Part shown: positions 1 to 7,728 of the stretch, one piece after another
How positions within the stretch are numbered: position 1 is the first letter of the stretch
Layout: every line of letters starts with the position of its first letter
From: an uncultured Enterobacterales bacterium
GTDB taxonomy: Bacteria > Pseudomonadota > Gammaproteobacteria > Enterobacterales > Enterobacteriaceae
Reading direction: 5' to 3'
Length of the DNA: 35,588 bases
Assembly (NCBI GenBank): GCA_946478305.1
Contig: CAMLBO010000047.1
Location: 1-35,588, forward strand
Translations under genes and position numbers: made by a program
The notes under the pieces: model-generated
What the model was told of the DNA's origin: nothing
The model's database searches: none
The model's input: the letters and a program-made list of their open reading frames with translations, nothing else

Positions 1-139
1 GGACTATACCCTGACTGCAAACGGTACTCACGGCCAGCTGCCACTGCAGTGGCAGTTCGTTTCTGATGCTGATTACACTGCACTGGGTCAAGGTCAGTAC
101 ACTGGCGTTGTTTACGCTAACGTAAACGCTAAAGCATAA
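1..139 (+). CDS. Fimbrial (alpha/CS1-type) pilin subunit, C-terminal fragment
   Basis: Only the last 45 codons are present, read from base 2 to a TAA at 137-139; the gene starts before the window. The peptide ends with GQYTGVVYANVNAKA. This resembles the last beta-strand of CS1/CFA-I/cable-type pilins, which usually end in a GxYxGxVxLxV-like strand. It stands first in a run of subunit, usher and chaperone genes and is separated from the next subunit by a stable hairpin, as expected for the abundant major pilin. That it is the major subunit is inference from position. Family assignment is moderate because most of the protein is missing. Confidence 0.6.
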   Translation, partial: DYTLTANGTHGQLPLQWQFVSDADYTALGQGQYTGVVYANVNAKA

Positions 140-155
140 TTTTTTTAAATTAGGC

Positions 156-181
156 CATGGTCGACTTATTAGTCGGCCATG
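156..181 (+). promoter_or_regulatory. Intercistronic hairpin after the first pilin gene
   Basis: Bases 156-166 (CATGGTCGACT) pair with 171-181 (AGTCGGCCATG) around a TATT loop: an 11-bp stem with one G-U pair. No T-run follows, so it is not a classical terminator. It sits 17 bases after the pilin stop. In other fimbrial operons such hairpins protect the 3' end of the major-pilin message or attenuate read-through, giving more pilin than usher. That role is inferred here. Confidence 0.6.
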
Positions 182-189
182 TTAACAAC

Positions 190-705
190 ATGATTAAATA
201 TAAAAATAAGTATGCACTGTTGTTAATTACGCTGTTGTCTGCGTTTGGCAGTTTAGCCGCGTATTCTCCTCAAGTGAATTTTGACATTTCTGCGGAATCG
301 GTTCCGCGCGTTGCTCTCTATTACAAGGGTAATGTGGTAACCGATAAAATAATAGATTTCCCACTAGTGGTAAATGGTGTTTCACAGCACTTCGAACAGA
401 CATCTGACTTTTTTTATGTGGTTGGGAATGTTAAGAATGTCAATGTCGTTTTTGCTGACTCAGATTTTGTACTGCATTCAACTCAAGGTAGTGCAGCAAA
501 TGTTAATTTAAATGGCGACTTTATTCTTAATAATGTGTCGTCAAATGCTTTACAGGCATTGACTGTTCCGGTGATTGGCAATATAAGCCAAGCCCTCGCT
601 GCTAACGGATTTAAGGTTCATTTTATATCTGAATTCTTGGCAGGAAACTATGCGCAAGATAGCTATGCCAATTCTTTTACATTATTGGTGACGCCAATAC
701 TTTAA
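190..705 (+). CDS. Alpha-type fimbrial subunit (minor pilin-like), exported
   Basis: A 171-residue protein with a signal peptide: basic start MIKYKNKY, hydrophobic core ALLLITLLSAFGSLA, then cleavage near AA-YS. The ATG at 190 is preferred over an in-frame ATG at 157, because 157 lies inside the hairpin stem and would put extra polar residues before the signal peptide; neither start has a clear Shine-Dalgarno. The mature part has VALYYKGNVVTDK near its N-terminus and ends in LLVTPIL. This matches the layout of the subunit at 4949-5467 (VHVYYGGKDVTNG ... ILVTPST), so the two are distant paralogues. It is followed 16 bases later by the usher. Likely a structural or initiating subunit exported by the neighbouring usher and chaperone. 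The exact role is unknown. Confidence 0.7.
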   Translation: MIKYKNKYALLLITLLSAFGSLAAYSPQVNFDISAESVPRVALYYKGNVVTDKIIDFPLVVNGVSQHFEQTSDFFYVVGNVKNVNVVFADSDFVLHSTQGSAANVNLNGDFILNNVSSNALQALTVPVIGNISQALAANGFKVHFISEFLAGNYAQDSYANSFTLLVTPIL

Positions 706-721
706 ATTTTAGCAGGGAAGC

Positions 722-3295
722 ATGAACAGTAAATTAGCTTTCAGTGTAATTTGCATTGGATGTGCCAGCTATATGAAATCGCCACCGGCATTTGCCGCCG
801 GGGTCATTTTACCGCCTGGATTTGAAGATGTCTTCGAATCACGGCAAAGCGGTATATTTGATGTCATCTATGATGATGTATCAATCGGTTCACTGAGTGC
901 TGAATATGATCACGATAGTGTCCTGTTGAGTTCCCCACGCACAGTTGTTGAGCAAATTACGTCCGAAGACATGCCTGGGCTAACTATTAGTAAAGAAGAG
1001 TTGGTTAAAAAACTCTCTGCTCCGTTGCAGCGGGTGTCAAAGCAGGAGTTTGGTAATAAGACGATTGTCGCCTGGATTAATGATTCAGATGCAACGCTGC
1101 ATCTGGTGTTTCCAGCGACTATGTTCTCATCACCGGACAGTGCGAACGATCGTACCTTTATTGTTCATAAGCGCCAGCCTGGGTTTGTTCATAACCATAA
1201 TCTTAACTATCTGTCTGATAATTATGGACAAAGCTTTTCCTGGGGCTCCAACGATACGCTTAACCTGACTGGCAATAGCTATATTAAAAGTGCCTGGAGT
1301 TATTCTAAAGATATTAATCTAAGTATTGATGAGCTGGCTCTCTATCTTGAAAGTAACAGCAACCGCTTCAAAGCGGGGCGTCAACGGCTGAATGACAACT
1401 TTGTATACAGTACGCCGTCACTCAGTTACAGCTTTTTTAATCCGGTTAGCTTTGATGGTGTATCTCTCGGTTATATGACCGATAACTATTTACATCAAGC
1501 CAGCGGCGCCGCTTCGCCTGTCACAATCTATATGCCAATGGCAGGAACGGTTGAAGTTTATCGCAATGGGAAAATTATCGATCTACAGCAATTTCCCGCC
1601 GGCGTTCAACAGCTGAATACCGACTCCTGGCCGATGGGAGGATACGATGTGCAACTGGTATCCAAGCTGGTGAATGGTGCCCGTGAAGTAAAAACTCAGC
1701 CATTTTTCAAACGTAGTGGCATGTTCCGCTCAGGCGATCTCGAATATACCCTGCAAATGGGACGCTACGATGAACGCCAGGGGCAGTTATCAACCCAGCG
1801 TAATGTTTCCTGCGTGGGATGTGTGACTGAAGACCCTCAGCATCAAGTTGATGGGCACAATCTCGCTGGAATAACCTTGGGTTATACCACCCAGTCGGCA
1901 ACGTCATTGGGTGGCGGAACCATGTGGGATGATAATCACCTCTACTTTAACAGTAGCCTTGATATTCCTCTGGATCTTTGGTTTGCAGAGCGTTTGTATA
2001 CCGATGCGATTATTGGTAACGACACCAGTACGGGCTACCAGGTAGGGATGAGTAAAAACTTGTCTAACCTTGGTTTGAATGCGAGCTATCGCAGTAACCG
2101 TTACAACGGTGATGAAGCCAACTTTAGGCGTTATGGTGTAGTGCCAGCCTATGATTTCGATTATATGCAATTTGGCGTCAGCACATTTTTACCCTGGAAT
2201 GTCGGTTTTTCAGTGACCTACAGTCTGAATACGTTATATCAGCAGTATCAAAGACAAGATAAGTCTAAATATAAAACCTGGGATGCAACATTAAACCGTG
2301 ATTTTACACTGACTGATCGTCTTAATTTGCGTGTGGATATTGGCTACCACCAGGGAATCAATGAATACACGACGAATCATGATCAGAGCATCAGTATTGA
2401 TACCACTCAGGATAACCGTGTATTTGCACAGTTCACCCTGGGTATGCGTGAACAGAGCTATAACCATTATCAGTCTCTCTATCTGCGCGATAAAGTCAGC
2501 GATAATAATAGTGAGAATGGGCAGTACAGTGCCGATTATTCTCTGGACTTGAGTAACCCTGAATTTGACCGAACAGGCCAATACTCAGTCACCGCTAGCG
2601 CAAGTGGTGGAGCCAATAATGATGCTTCTGGCGGCGCGGGTGTTTCGATTGATAATGCGCTGGGTTATACCTCTGCAGGTACGAACCGATCGCTGGGGAA
2701 TGGCACCTATAACCAGTATTACCTGTCGCAACGCAGTGGTTTTGCCATTGGCGAAGGAGAATTTGCTTATGGGAAAACGGATAATAATACCGCACTTATC
2801 GTGGATGCGACTGATTTGCCAAAAGATCAGTATTTTGATGTACGCAACTATGATTCTCAGTCGGTAGTCGTGAAGGGTGGAACGAAAACTACGCTGAATG
2901 TTCTGCCATATCAGAAAATTGCACCGACCGTAGAGCAGGTTTATACCGGTGATGAAACAGCATTTTATAATTTGACCACGAAATCTACCTCGACATTTAT
3001 TATGCCGGGTCAAGTTTATAATGTGAAAGTAGCAGCCACTAAAAATCAGACTGTTGCAGGACGTATTTATTACCAAAGTGCACCATTGAAGAATGCCCGT
3101 GTTGTCGGAGGAAATGCTCTAACAGATGACGAAGGTTTATTCATTGGCGACTTTACGCTTGAAATTAACAGCAAGCTGGAAAATTTAACCGTTAAAAAAG
3201 ACGGACATACCTATAGTTGCCCAATACTTGATAAGAACGTCAAGATGACTCAGGGCGTAATGCAAATTCGTGAGGTTGAGTGTGAGATTCAATAA
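722..3295 (+). CDS. Outer-membrane fimbrial usher, CS1/CooC-TcfC type
   Basis: An 857-residue protein with a clear RBS (AGGGA, six bases before the ATG) and a signal peptide ending near PAFA-AG. The order seen is typical of alpha-fimbrial ushers. An N-terminal periplasmic region comes first, then a long beta-barrel region with many aromatic and polar alternations. A plug-like segment contains PVTIYMPMAGTVEVYRNGK (about residues 260-290). The C-terminal carboxypeptidase-like domain (VAGRIYYQSAPLKNARV ... NALTDDEGLF) ends in VECEIQ, comparable to the CooC C-terminal domain. CVGC near residue 362 and two late cysteines could form disulfides. The protein should form the outer-membrane pore that receives chaperone-bound subunits and orders their polymerisation. 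It overlaps the chaperone gene by 14 bases, indicating coupled translation. Confidence 0.9.
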   Translation: MNSKLAFSVICIGCASYMKSPPAFAAGVILPPGFEDVFESRQSGIFDVIYDDVSIGSLSAEYDHDSVLLSSPRTVVEQITSEDMPGLTISKEELVKKLSAPLQRVSKQEFGNKTIVAWINDSDATLHLVFPATMFSSPDSANDRTFIVHKRQPGFVHNHNLNYLSDNYGQSFSWGSNDTLNLTGNSYIKSAWSYSKDINLSIDELALYLESNSNRFKAGRQRLNDNFVYSTPSLSYSFFNPVSFDGVSLGYMTDNYLHQASGAASPVTIYMPMAGTVEVYRNGKIIDLQQFPAGVQQLNTDSWPMGGYDVQLVSKLVNGAREVKTQPFFKRSGMFRSGDLEYTLQMGRYDERQGQLSTQRNVSCVGCVTEDPQHQVDGHNLAGITLGYTTQSATSLGGGTMWDDNHLYFNSSLDIPLDLWFAERLYTDAIIGNDTSTGYQVGMSKNLSNLGLNASYRSNRYNGDEANFRRYGVVPAYDFDYMQFGVSTFLPWNVGFSVTYSLNTLYQQYQRQDKSKYKTWDATLNRDFTLTDRLNLRVDIGYHQGINEYTTNHDQSISIDTTQDNRVFAQFTLGMREQSYNHYQSLYLRDKVSDNNSENGQYSADYSLDLSNPEFDRTGQYSVTASASGGANNDASGGAGVSIDNALGYTSAGTNRSLGNGTYNQYYLSQRSGFAIGEGEFAYGKTDNNTALIVDATDLPKDQYFDVRNYDSQSVVVKGGTKTTLNVLPYQKIAPTVEQVYTGDETAFYNLTTKSTSTFIMPGQVYNVKVAATKNQTVAGRIYYQSAPLKNARVVGGNALTDDEGLFIGDFTLEINSKLENLTVKKDGHTYSCPILDKNVKMTQGVMQIREVECEIQ

Positions 3296-4001
3296 GTTTA
3301 AAGCCGCTATGCTGTCTCTGAGCATGTCGTCATTATTTATGATTGGGAGCGTACATGCTATTGAGGTATACCCAATTATTAAAGAAATTAAAAGTGAAAC
3401 GCCACGTGATAATTTCGTGACGGTAAAGTCTATTTTTGAGGCTAAGAAAACGGTCACTGATGATAAATCAGCACAGCAACAGTATGAATTTGTTACGCTC
3501 GAACTGTTTGAAGTGAAAAACCCAGGGGCGGAAAAAGAGATTTTTGAGAAAGAACTGGGTAAGCAAGACCCTACTTTAATGTTCTCGCCTACCAGGCTTG
3601 TTATTCCTTATGGTGAAGAACGTAAAGTCAGGTTAATGCCACTTAAAGCCGTTACCCATGAAAAAGTGTATCGTTTACGCATTCGACCAAGTTACCCGGA
3701 ACAAGAGTTAGATAAAGGCAAGGTGCGTTTTGCTATTGGTTATGACGTGCTGTTGCGTTATTTGCCCGAAGGAACGCGTACTCAGGGGATTTCAATTTCC
3801 TGCGATAAAAATAACTGGACGGTCACTGCAACGGGGAATGTGCGCAGCGAAATGCGTAATCTGGTGGTTGATGGCAGAAAAGGAGTGGTCAACTTCAACG
3901 TTTATCCGGATTTCACACGTAGCCTGACAGTCAACCGTACACTGTCGTTCGAAATGGACAAGAAGCTTTATAATTATGAAGCTTGCAGCCTCAAGGGATA
4001 A
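3282..4001 (+). CDS. Periplasmic fimbrial chaperone, alpha/CfaA-CooB type
   Basis: 239 residues from a GTG start at 3282. GAGG at 3272-3275 is correctly spaced for this start, whereas an upstream in-frame GTG at 3270 lacks a well-placed RBS. Signal peptide: hydrophobic AMLSLSMSSLFMIGSVHA then IEVYPI. The mature part looks like an Ig-like chaperone. The N-terminal domain has the FSPTRLVIPYGEERKVRL strand region, followed by EKVYRLRIRPSYPEQ, matching the conserved chaperone pattern of pilin-binding Arg/Lys and a YRL/YRV strand. The C-terminal domain contains ISCDKNNWTVTATGN. It should bind nascent pilins in the periplasm by donor-strand complementation and deliver them to the usher. Having the chaperone after the usher departs from the chaperone-pilin-usher-tip order of CFA/I and cbl. 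Confidence 0.85.
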   Translation: MRFNKFKAAMLSLSMSSLFMIGSVHAIEVYPIIKEIKSETPRDNFVTVKSIFEAKKTVTDDKSAQQQYEFVTLELFEVKNPGAEKEIFEKELGKQDPTLMFSPTRLVIPYGEERKVRLMPLKAVTHEKVYRLRIRPSYPEQELDKGKVRFAIGYDVLLRYLPEGTRTQGISISCDKNNWTVTATGNVRSEMRNLVVDGRKGVVNFNVYPDFTRSLTVNRTLSFEMDKKLYNYEACSLKG

Positions 4002-4007
4002 ATTATA

Positions 4008-4934
4008 ATGCGCCTAGCTTTGCTAATATTTTTGTTCCTGAATGTCTGTTCAGCGGTGGCCGGTGATTGGATATTTCGCCCAACGGTGAATGGAACATTG
4101 CGAATTTCGCAACAAGGCGGATCGGCTGAAATGGGCCCAGATACCTTGACGCAACATCAGCAAGCAGGTGAGACCTTGAGTTTGCAAGTGATGCCAGTCG
4201 GCCAGGGGCGTTGCGAAGGCGGCCTGCTGGTCGGCAATGGGCCACTCTCTGTGGTGAAGTTATCACTGACACCGGTCTTGCGCAGTATTGTTCAAACTGG
4301 TCAACAAATTGCTTGCGGTGAGTCCGTACAGTTTGATGCTCCTGATGCGCTTCAGTTAGTGGGAGTAAAGGCGCAGACCAGTTCGGTAGCCTCCGGGAGC
4401 CTGAAAGGATTGCCCGCTGATATTGCCAATCAGCGTATTTTACTGGGCAATATTAACTTTATCAGTTCCGGGAAAACGGTCGCCTCAAGTGCAATCTATC
4501 TTGATTTGACTTCACTGGGTGACGAAGCCGCTACCTTAAAAGCGTCTTTTAATAAATCAGCGCTGTTATTTGGTGAAGTAACTTCAATGAAAGACGCACA
4601 AGGGACAGCCACGCTGACGATTAGTAAAGCTCAGCAAGTGTGCGGTTGCGAAACCGCTATTCCCTATGTACTTAAATTTGAATCGATACAGCAGCGAGAT
4701 AATAGTTTTCGCCTGGTTTCGGCTCAGGGGGATGTATATGTCCCTTATCGTGTCAGCATCGGTGACAGGAATATGTCACCGTCAGATAGTTATAACGGGA
4801 CGGTCCCGGCGGGGAGCGGCACGGTCGATATTTTAAATATCAATTTTACTCTGGCCGCACAGCAAACTTATGGGTTAGCAGCAGGAACAAAGCTAACTGA
4901 TACATTAACAGCAGTGATCACACCAGACAGCTAA
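4008..4934 (+). CDS. Probable fimbrial tip or minor subunit (adhesin candidate)
   Basis: A 308-residue protein with signal peptide MRLALLIFLFLNVCSAVAG. A purine-rich RBS (AGGGATAA) lies before the ATG, and the gene begins seven bases after the chaperone stop. Four cysteines are visible in the mature part (GRCEG, IACGE, CGC). The C-terminal third ends in TDTLTAVITPDS, a pattern found in pilin domains whose last strand is completed by donor-strand exchange. Length and two-part layout (unknown N-terminal half, pilin-like C-terminal half) recall CS1-family tip adhesins such as CfaE/CooD, though it is shorter than their roughly 360 residues. No sequence-level identification is possible by eye. The tip role is inferred from gene position, export and the pilin-like end. 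Confidence 0.6.
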   Translation: MRLALLIFLFLNVCSAVAGDWIFRPTVNGTLRISQQGGSAEMGPDTLTQHQQAGETLSLQVMPVGQGRCEGGLLVGNGPLSVVKLSLTPVLRSIVQTGQQIACGESVQFDAPDALQLVGVKAQTSSVASGSLKGLPADIANQRILLGNINFISSGKTVASSAIYLDLTSLGDEAATLKASFNKSALLFGEVTSMKDAQGTATLTISKAQQVCGCETAIPYVLKFESIQQRDNSFRLVSAQGDVYVPYRVSIGDRNMSPSDSYNGTVPAGSGTVDILNINFTLAAQQTYGLAAGTKLTDTLTAVITPDS

Positions 4935-4948
4935 TAAGGAGATTAAGC

Positions 4949-5467
4949 GTGAAAAAAAGTTTTAAGCGGGCGGCTCTGGCTCTGTCACTTTTATCGTTAA
5001 GTGTATCGGCGATCGCTGCAGTATCAATCCATACTGATATTGTTGTTCAGGCGGAAGTTGCCACCGCTGTTCATGTTTATTATGGTGGAAAAGATGTTAC
5101 CAACGGGAGTATTAATCTCTCGCTTGCCGAAAGTGCGGGATATCTGACGGCCACGACCGGTCCTTTGCTATTTATCGGTAATGCCAGTTCTGTTTCATTA
5201 AGCATGACTCAGCCAGCCAAGAAACAATTGATTTCGGGTGGTGGTGATGTCATGGGCGTTAACGCGATGTGGATTAATCCAAATGGTGGTTCGGCGACGT
5301 TCGTGGAATATAATCTTTCAAGTATTCCGGTCTATCCCACTCTGGCGGATGTACCCGATCCTAATAAGGGTGTACAGGTACAGTTTAAATCGACAGGGCG
5401 CACTGAGACCTACCCATTAGGAGTGTACAGCGGGACTTATACGATATTGGTGACACCGTCGACCTGA
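4949..5467 (+). CDS. Alpha-type fimbrial subunit (pilin)
   Basis: 172 residues from a GTG start with a strong RBS (AAGGAGA, seven bases upstream). Signal peptide MKKSFKRAALALSLLSLSVSAIAA, cleaved before VSIHTDIVVQAEVATAVHVYY. The conserved VxVYYxGKDVT segment and the terminal GTYTILVTPST strand match the subunit encoded at 190-705, so these are paralogues within one operon. It is the last gene before a strong terminator. It could be an alternative or accessory shaft subunit. There are no cysteines, as is usual for CS1-type pilins. Confidence 0.75.
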   Translation: MKKSFKRAALALSLLSLSVSAIAAVSIHTDIVVQAEVATAVHVYYGGKDVTNGSINLSLAESAGYLTATTGPLLFIGNASSVSLSMTQPAKKQLISGGGDVMGVNAMWINPNGGSATFVEYNLSSIPVYPTLADVPDPNKGVQVQFKSTGRTETYPLGVYSGTYTILVTPST

Positions 5468-5515
5468 TGGCCCGATAGGTTTTGAATAATATTATCCCAG
5501 CACGCTATTATATTG

Positions 5516-5556
5516 AAGTGACATGCTTAACAGGTTATCAGGCATGTCACTTTTTT
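5516..5556 (+). terminator. Rho-independent terminator of the fimbrial operon
   Basis: AAGTGACATGC at 5516-5526 pairs perfectly with GCATGTCACTT at 5542-5552 around a 15-base loop, and a run of six T follows (5551-5556). It lies 49 bases after the last fimbrial stop codon. Confidence 0.9.
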
Positions 5557-5595
5557 ACTTTTCAGTCTGGGCTAATAGCTATATGAGCCAGAAGA

Positions 5596-6480
5596 CTACT
5601 GCGGCCACTTCATTTCACCCTTCAATACTTTGGCGCTCATCAGCAGCGAAGAATCATCTTTCAGCTGCGGATAGCGACCTTTCATGGCGGCGATTAACGC
5701 CTTGGAATCCTTAGCTTTCGGCAGCTCTTTTTCCAGCGTCAGCAGATAATCTTTGGTGAATTTCACCGATTCCAGCGTATGCGGTGCGCCCGGCAAGAAG
5801 TGGCCCGGCACGACGGTCAACGGTTTCAACGCCGCGATCTGGTCCAGCGCGTCAACCCACTGCTTGCGGGATTTAACCGTCTGGTTGTCGGCAACCCAAA
5901 GATGCATGTTATTGCCATCCACCAGCACACCACCAACGACCGCTTTTAATGAAGGGATCCACACGAAAGTACGATCGGCTACCTGGCCTTTCACTTCAAA
6001 CTTTTTGCCTTCCAGTTCAAAGCTGTTGCCTTTAAGCGCCTGCGGCACGATCACAGACTTCGGTGCATTCTCTTTCAGCTGCGGGCCCCAGAAAGCGACT
6101 TTACCCTGTTTGGTGGCATTGATCTCATCAATCGTCGCCTGAGTCGCGAGGATCTTAGCGTCCGGGAAGGCGGTATGGATCACGTCCAGCCCGAAGTAAA
6201 AATCCGGATCTGACTGGCTGATATAAATCGTGGTCAGGTTTTTACCGCTGGCTTTGATCTTTTCAACCAACTTTTCTGCGTCGTTGCGCTGGAACTGGGC
6301 ATCGATCAGCACCGCGTCTTTTTCACCCGTGATGATTTCTGATGACACCGGGAAGATACTCTTTTCACCGGGATTGTAGACTTCCATTTTCAAATCGGCG
6401 GCGTAGGTGGACAGGCTGGTGCCGAGCAGCAACGCGGCGGTAAGGGCGAGTTTGTTCAAACATTTAGCTTTAAAACGCAT
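5596..6480 (-). CDS. Exported metallo-beta-lactamase-fold protein with degenerate metal site
   Basis: 294 residues with a Sec signal peptide (KLALTAALLLGTSLSTYA-AD). The fold is recognisable: VLIDAQFQ near residue 57, the equivalent of the HxHxDH loop at 87-97, and the second-shell motif VVPGHFLPGAP at 223-233. The first loop reads ISQSDPDFYFG, so the usual metal-binding histidines are replaced (Q89, D91, F94) while D93 and H227 remain. This departs from standard hydrolases of the fold, so catalytic zinc chemistry is uncertain. Some exported members of the superfamily share an SDPDxYFG loop, so this is likely a subfamily trait, not random decay. The gene is transcribed divergently from the LysR regulator at 6604, its probable controller. 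The substrate is unknown. Confidence 0.75.
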   Translation of the reverse strand: MRFKAKCLNKLALTAALLLGTSLSTYAADLKMEVYNPGEKSIFPVSSEIITGEKDAVLIDAQFQRNDAEKLVEKIKASGKNLTTIYISQSDPDFYFGLDVIHTAFPDAKILATQATIDEINATKQGKVAFWGPQLKENAPKSVIVPQALKGNSFELEGKKFEVKGQVADRTFVWIPSLKAVVGGVLVDGNNMHLWVADNQTVKSRKQWVDALDQIAALKPLTVVPGHFLPGAPHTLESVKFTKDYLLTLEKELPKAKDSKALIAAMKGRYPQLKDDSSLLMSAKVLKGEMKWPQ

Positions 6481-6538
6481 GGGACTTCCTCAGAGGATAA
6501 GGGCAAGAATAATAACTGTCGGTAAGCACATACTGTAC

Positions 6539-6591
6539 GTTGCATAAAGCGAGATAAAAACCGGATAATACGCAACTGTTTGTTGCATAAA
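6539..6591. promoter_or_regulatory. Repeated GTTGCATAAA boxes between the MBL and LysR-type genes
   Basis: GTTGCATAAA occurs at 6539-6548 and again at 6582-6591, 43 bases apart (about four helical turns). The second copy is half of the inverted repeat GCAAC-N5-GTTGC (6572-6586). LysR-type regulators bind dyads of this size, so this is a candidate operator for the divergent LysR-type protein. The function is inferred. Confidence 0.4.
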
Positions 6592-6603
6592 TCGGACGAA
6601 TCC

Positions 6604-7524
6604 ATGGACAGAATTACTGCTGCTGAAGTTTTTGTCGCTATTGTTGAACGCGGAAGTATGGTCAGCGCCGCTGAGTCACTGAATATGTCACGCGCAATGG
6701 TGACGCGATATCTCTCCGAAATGGAAAAGTGGTCCGGTGCGCGTCTGCTGCACCGCTCGACCCGTAAACTCAGTTTAACGGATGCTGGTGAAAACACCCT
6801 GGCGCGCTGCCGTAAGATGTTGGCGGTGGCGGCGGAGATGGTCAGCGTCGGCACGAGTCAGGACGACGCGCTACGCGGTTTATTGCGCCTGAGCTGTTCG
6901 CAATCTTTCGGGCAGGGGGCTGTAGTCATTGCCGTGGCGGAGTTTTTACGCTGCCATTCGCAGGTCAGCATTGATCTGCAACTCGAAAGCCGGGCGATCA
7001 ATCTGGTGGAGGATCGTATCGATCTGGCGCTGCGTATTACTAATGATCTTGACCCTAACCTGATTGCCCGCCCGCTGGCGCAGTGTCCCTCGATCGTCTG
7101 CGCCTCTCCAGCCTATCTGGCGGCGCATGGGACGCCGCAAAAACCCCAGGATCTGGCGCTGCACAACTGCCTGACCTACAGCTATTTCGGCAAAAGCCTG
7201 TGGCAGTTTGAGCGCGAAGGTGAGAAAACGGCGGTGCCGGTGAGTGGTAATCTCAGTGCTAACGAGTCTCTGGTGCTGCTGACGGGCGCGGTGGAAGGCG
7301 CGGGGATCGTCATGCAGCCCTATTACTCGGCCGCTCCACTGGTGGCTAGCGGGCAACTGCTACCGCTGTTGCCGCAGTGGCAGCCGCAAAATATGGGCAT
7401 CTACGCTATTTACGCCTCACGCCGGCAAATGCCTGCCGCACTGCGGGCGCTGCTGGACTTCCTGGTAGTATGGTTTGCCGGGCATCCGCGCTGGTTGTCA
7501 CTGGGCACTGAAATACAAACCTGA
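6604..7524 (+). CDS. LysR-family transcriptional regulator (CrgA-like subgroup)
   Basis: 306 residues from the ATG at 6604; an in-frame TTG at 6580 has no better RBS and lies in the repeated box. The N-terminal winged helix-turn-helix (about 1-60) contains FVAIVERGSMVSAAESLNMS and the HRSTRKLSLTDAG wing. The rest is a periplasmic-binding-protein-like effector domain (LRLSCSQSFGQGAV ... DLALRITNDL). The pattern fits the large group of LysR proteins that control an adjacent, divergent gene. The target is therefore probably the MBL-fold gene, with the MFS exporter downstream on the same strand as a second candidate. The effector is unknown. Confidence 0.85.
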   Translation: MDRITAAEVFVAIVERGSMVSAAESLNMSRAMVTRYLSEMEKWSGARLLHRSTRKLSLTDAGENTLARCRKMLAVAAEMVSVGTSQDDALRGLLRLSCSQSFGQGAVVIAVAEFLRCHSQVSIDLQLESRAINLVEDRIDLALRITNDLDPNLIARPLAQCPSIVCASPAYLAAHGTPQKPQDLALHNCLTYSYFGKSLWQFEREGEKTAVPVSGNLSANESLVLLTGAVEGAGIVMQPYYSAAPLVASGQLLPLLPQWQPQNMGIYAIYASRRQMPAALRALLDFLVVWFAGHPRWLSLGTEIQT

Positions 7525-7728
7525 GATGTTATTAGCTGCTTTTTTGAAATCTTTCTACACATTTCACTAACTCCTTAAACATCATTTGTTTAGGTGATTT
7601 TTCATGGCATTTTGTGCCCTGCAGGCCCGTCAAAACTGGTCAAAAGTGTGATCTGCGTGGTATTTCTGTCGGCTGTATGTCTGTGCAACATTGCGCTAAC
7701 AATTATAAATAAACCAACGGGGAATTTT

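Noticed and set aside
22-150. Possible independent small gene at the left edge
   Set aside because: The frame is open from base 2 without a start and ends like a pilin C-terminus, so it is the tail of a longer gene.
157-189. Upstream ATG for the second fimbrial subunit
   Set aside because: It lies in the hairpin stem, lacks an RBS, and the added MVDLLVGHVNN weakens the signal peptide layout.
2585-3076. Long minus-strand open frame within the usher gene
   Set aside because: It is a shadow frame of the usher coding sequence with low-complexity, unconvincing translation and no RBS.
5523-5714. Plus-strand open frame of 63 codons after the fimbrial operon
   Set aside because: It starts inside the terminator hairpin and then runs antisense through the 3' end of the MBL-fold gene; there is no RBS or recognisable protein.
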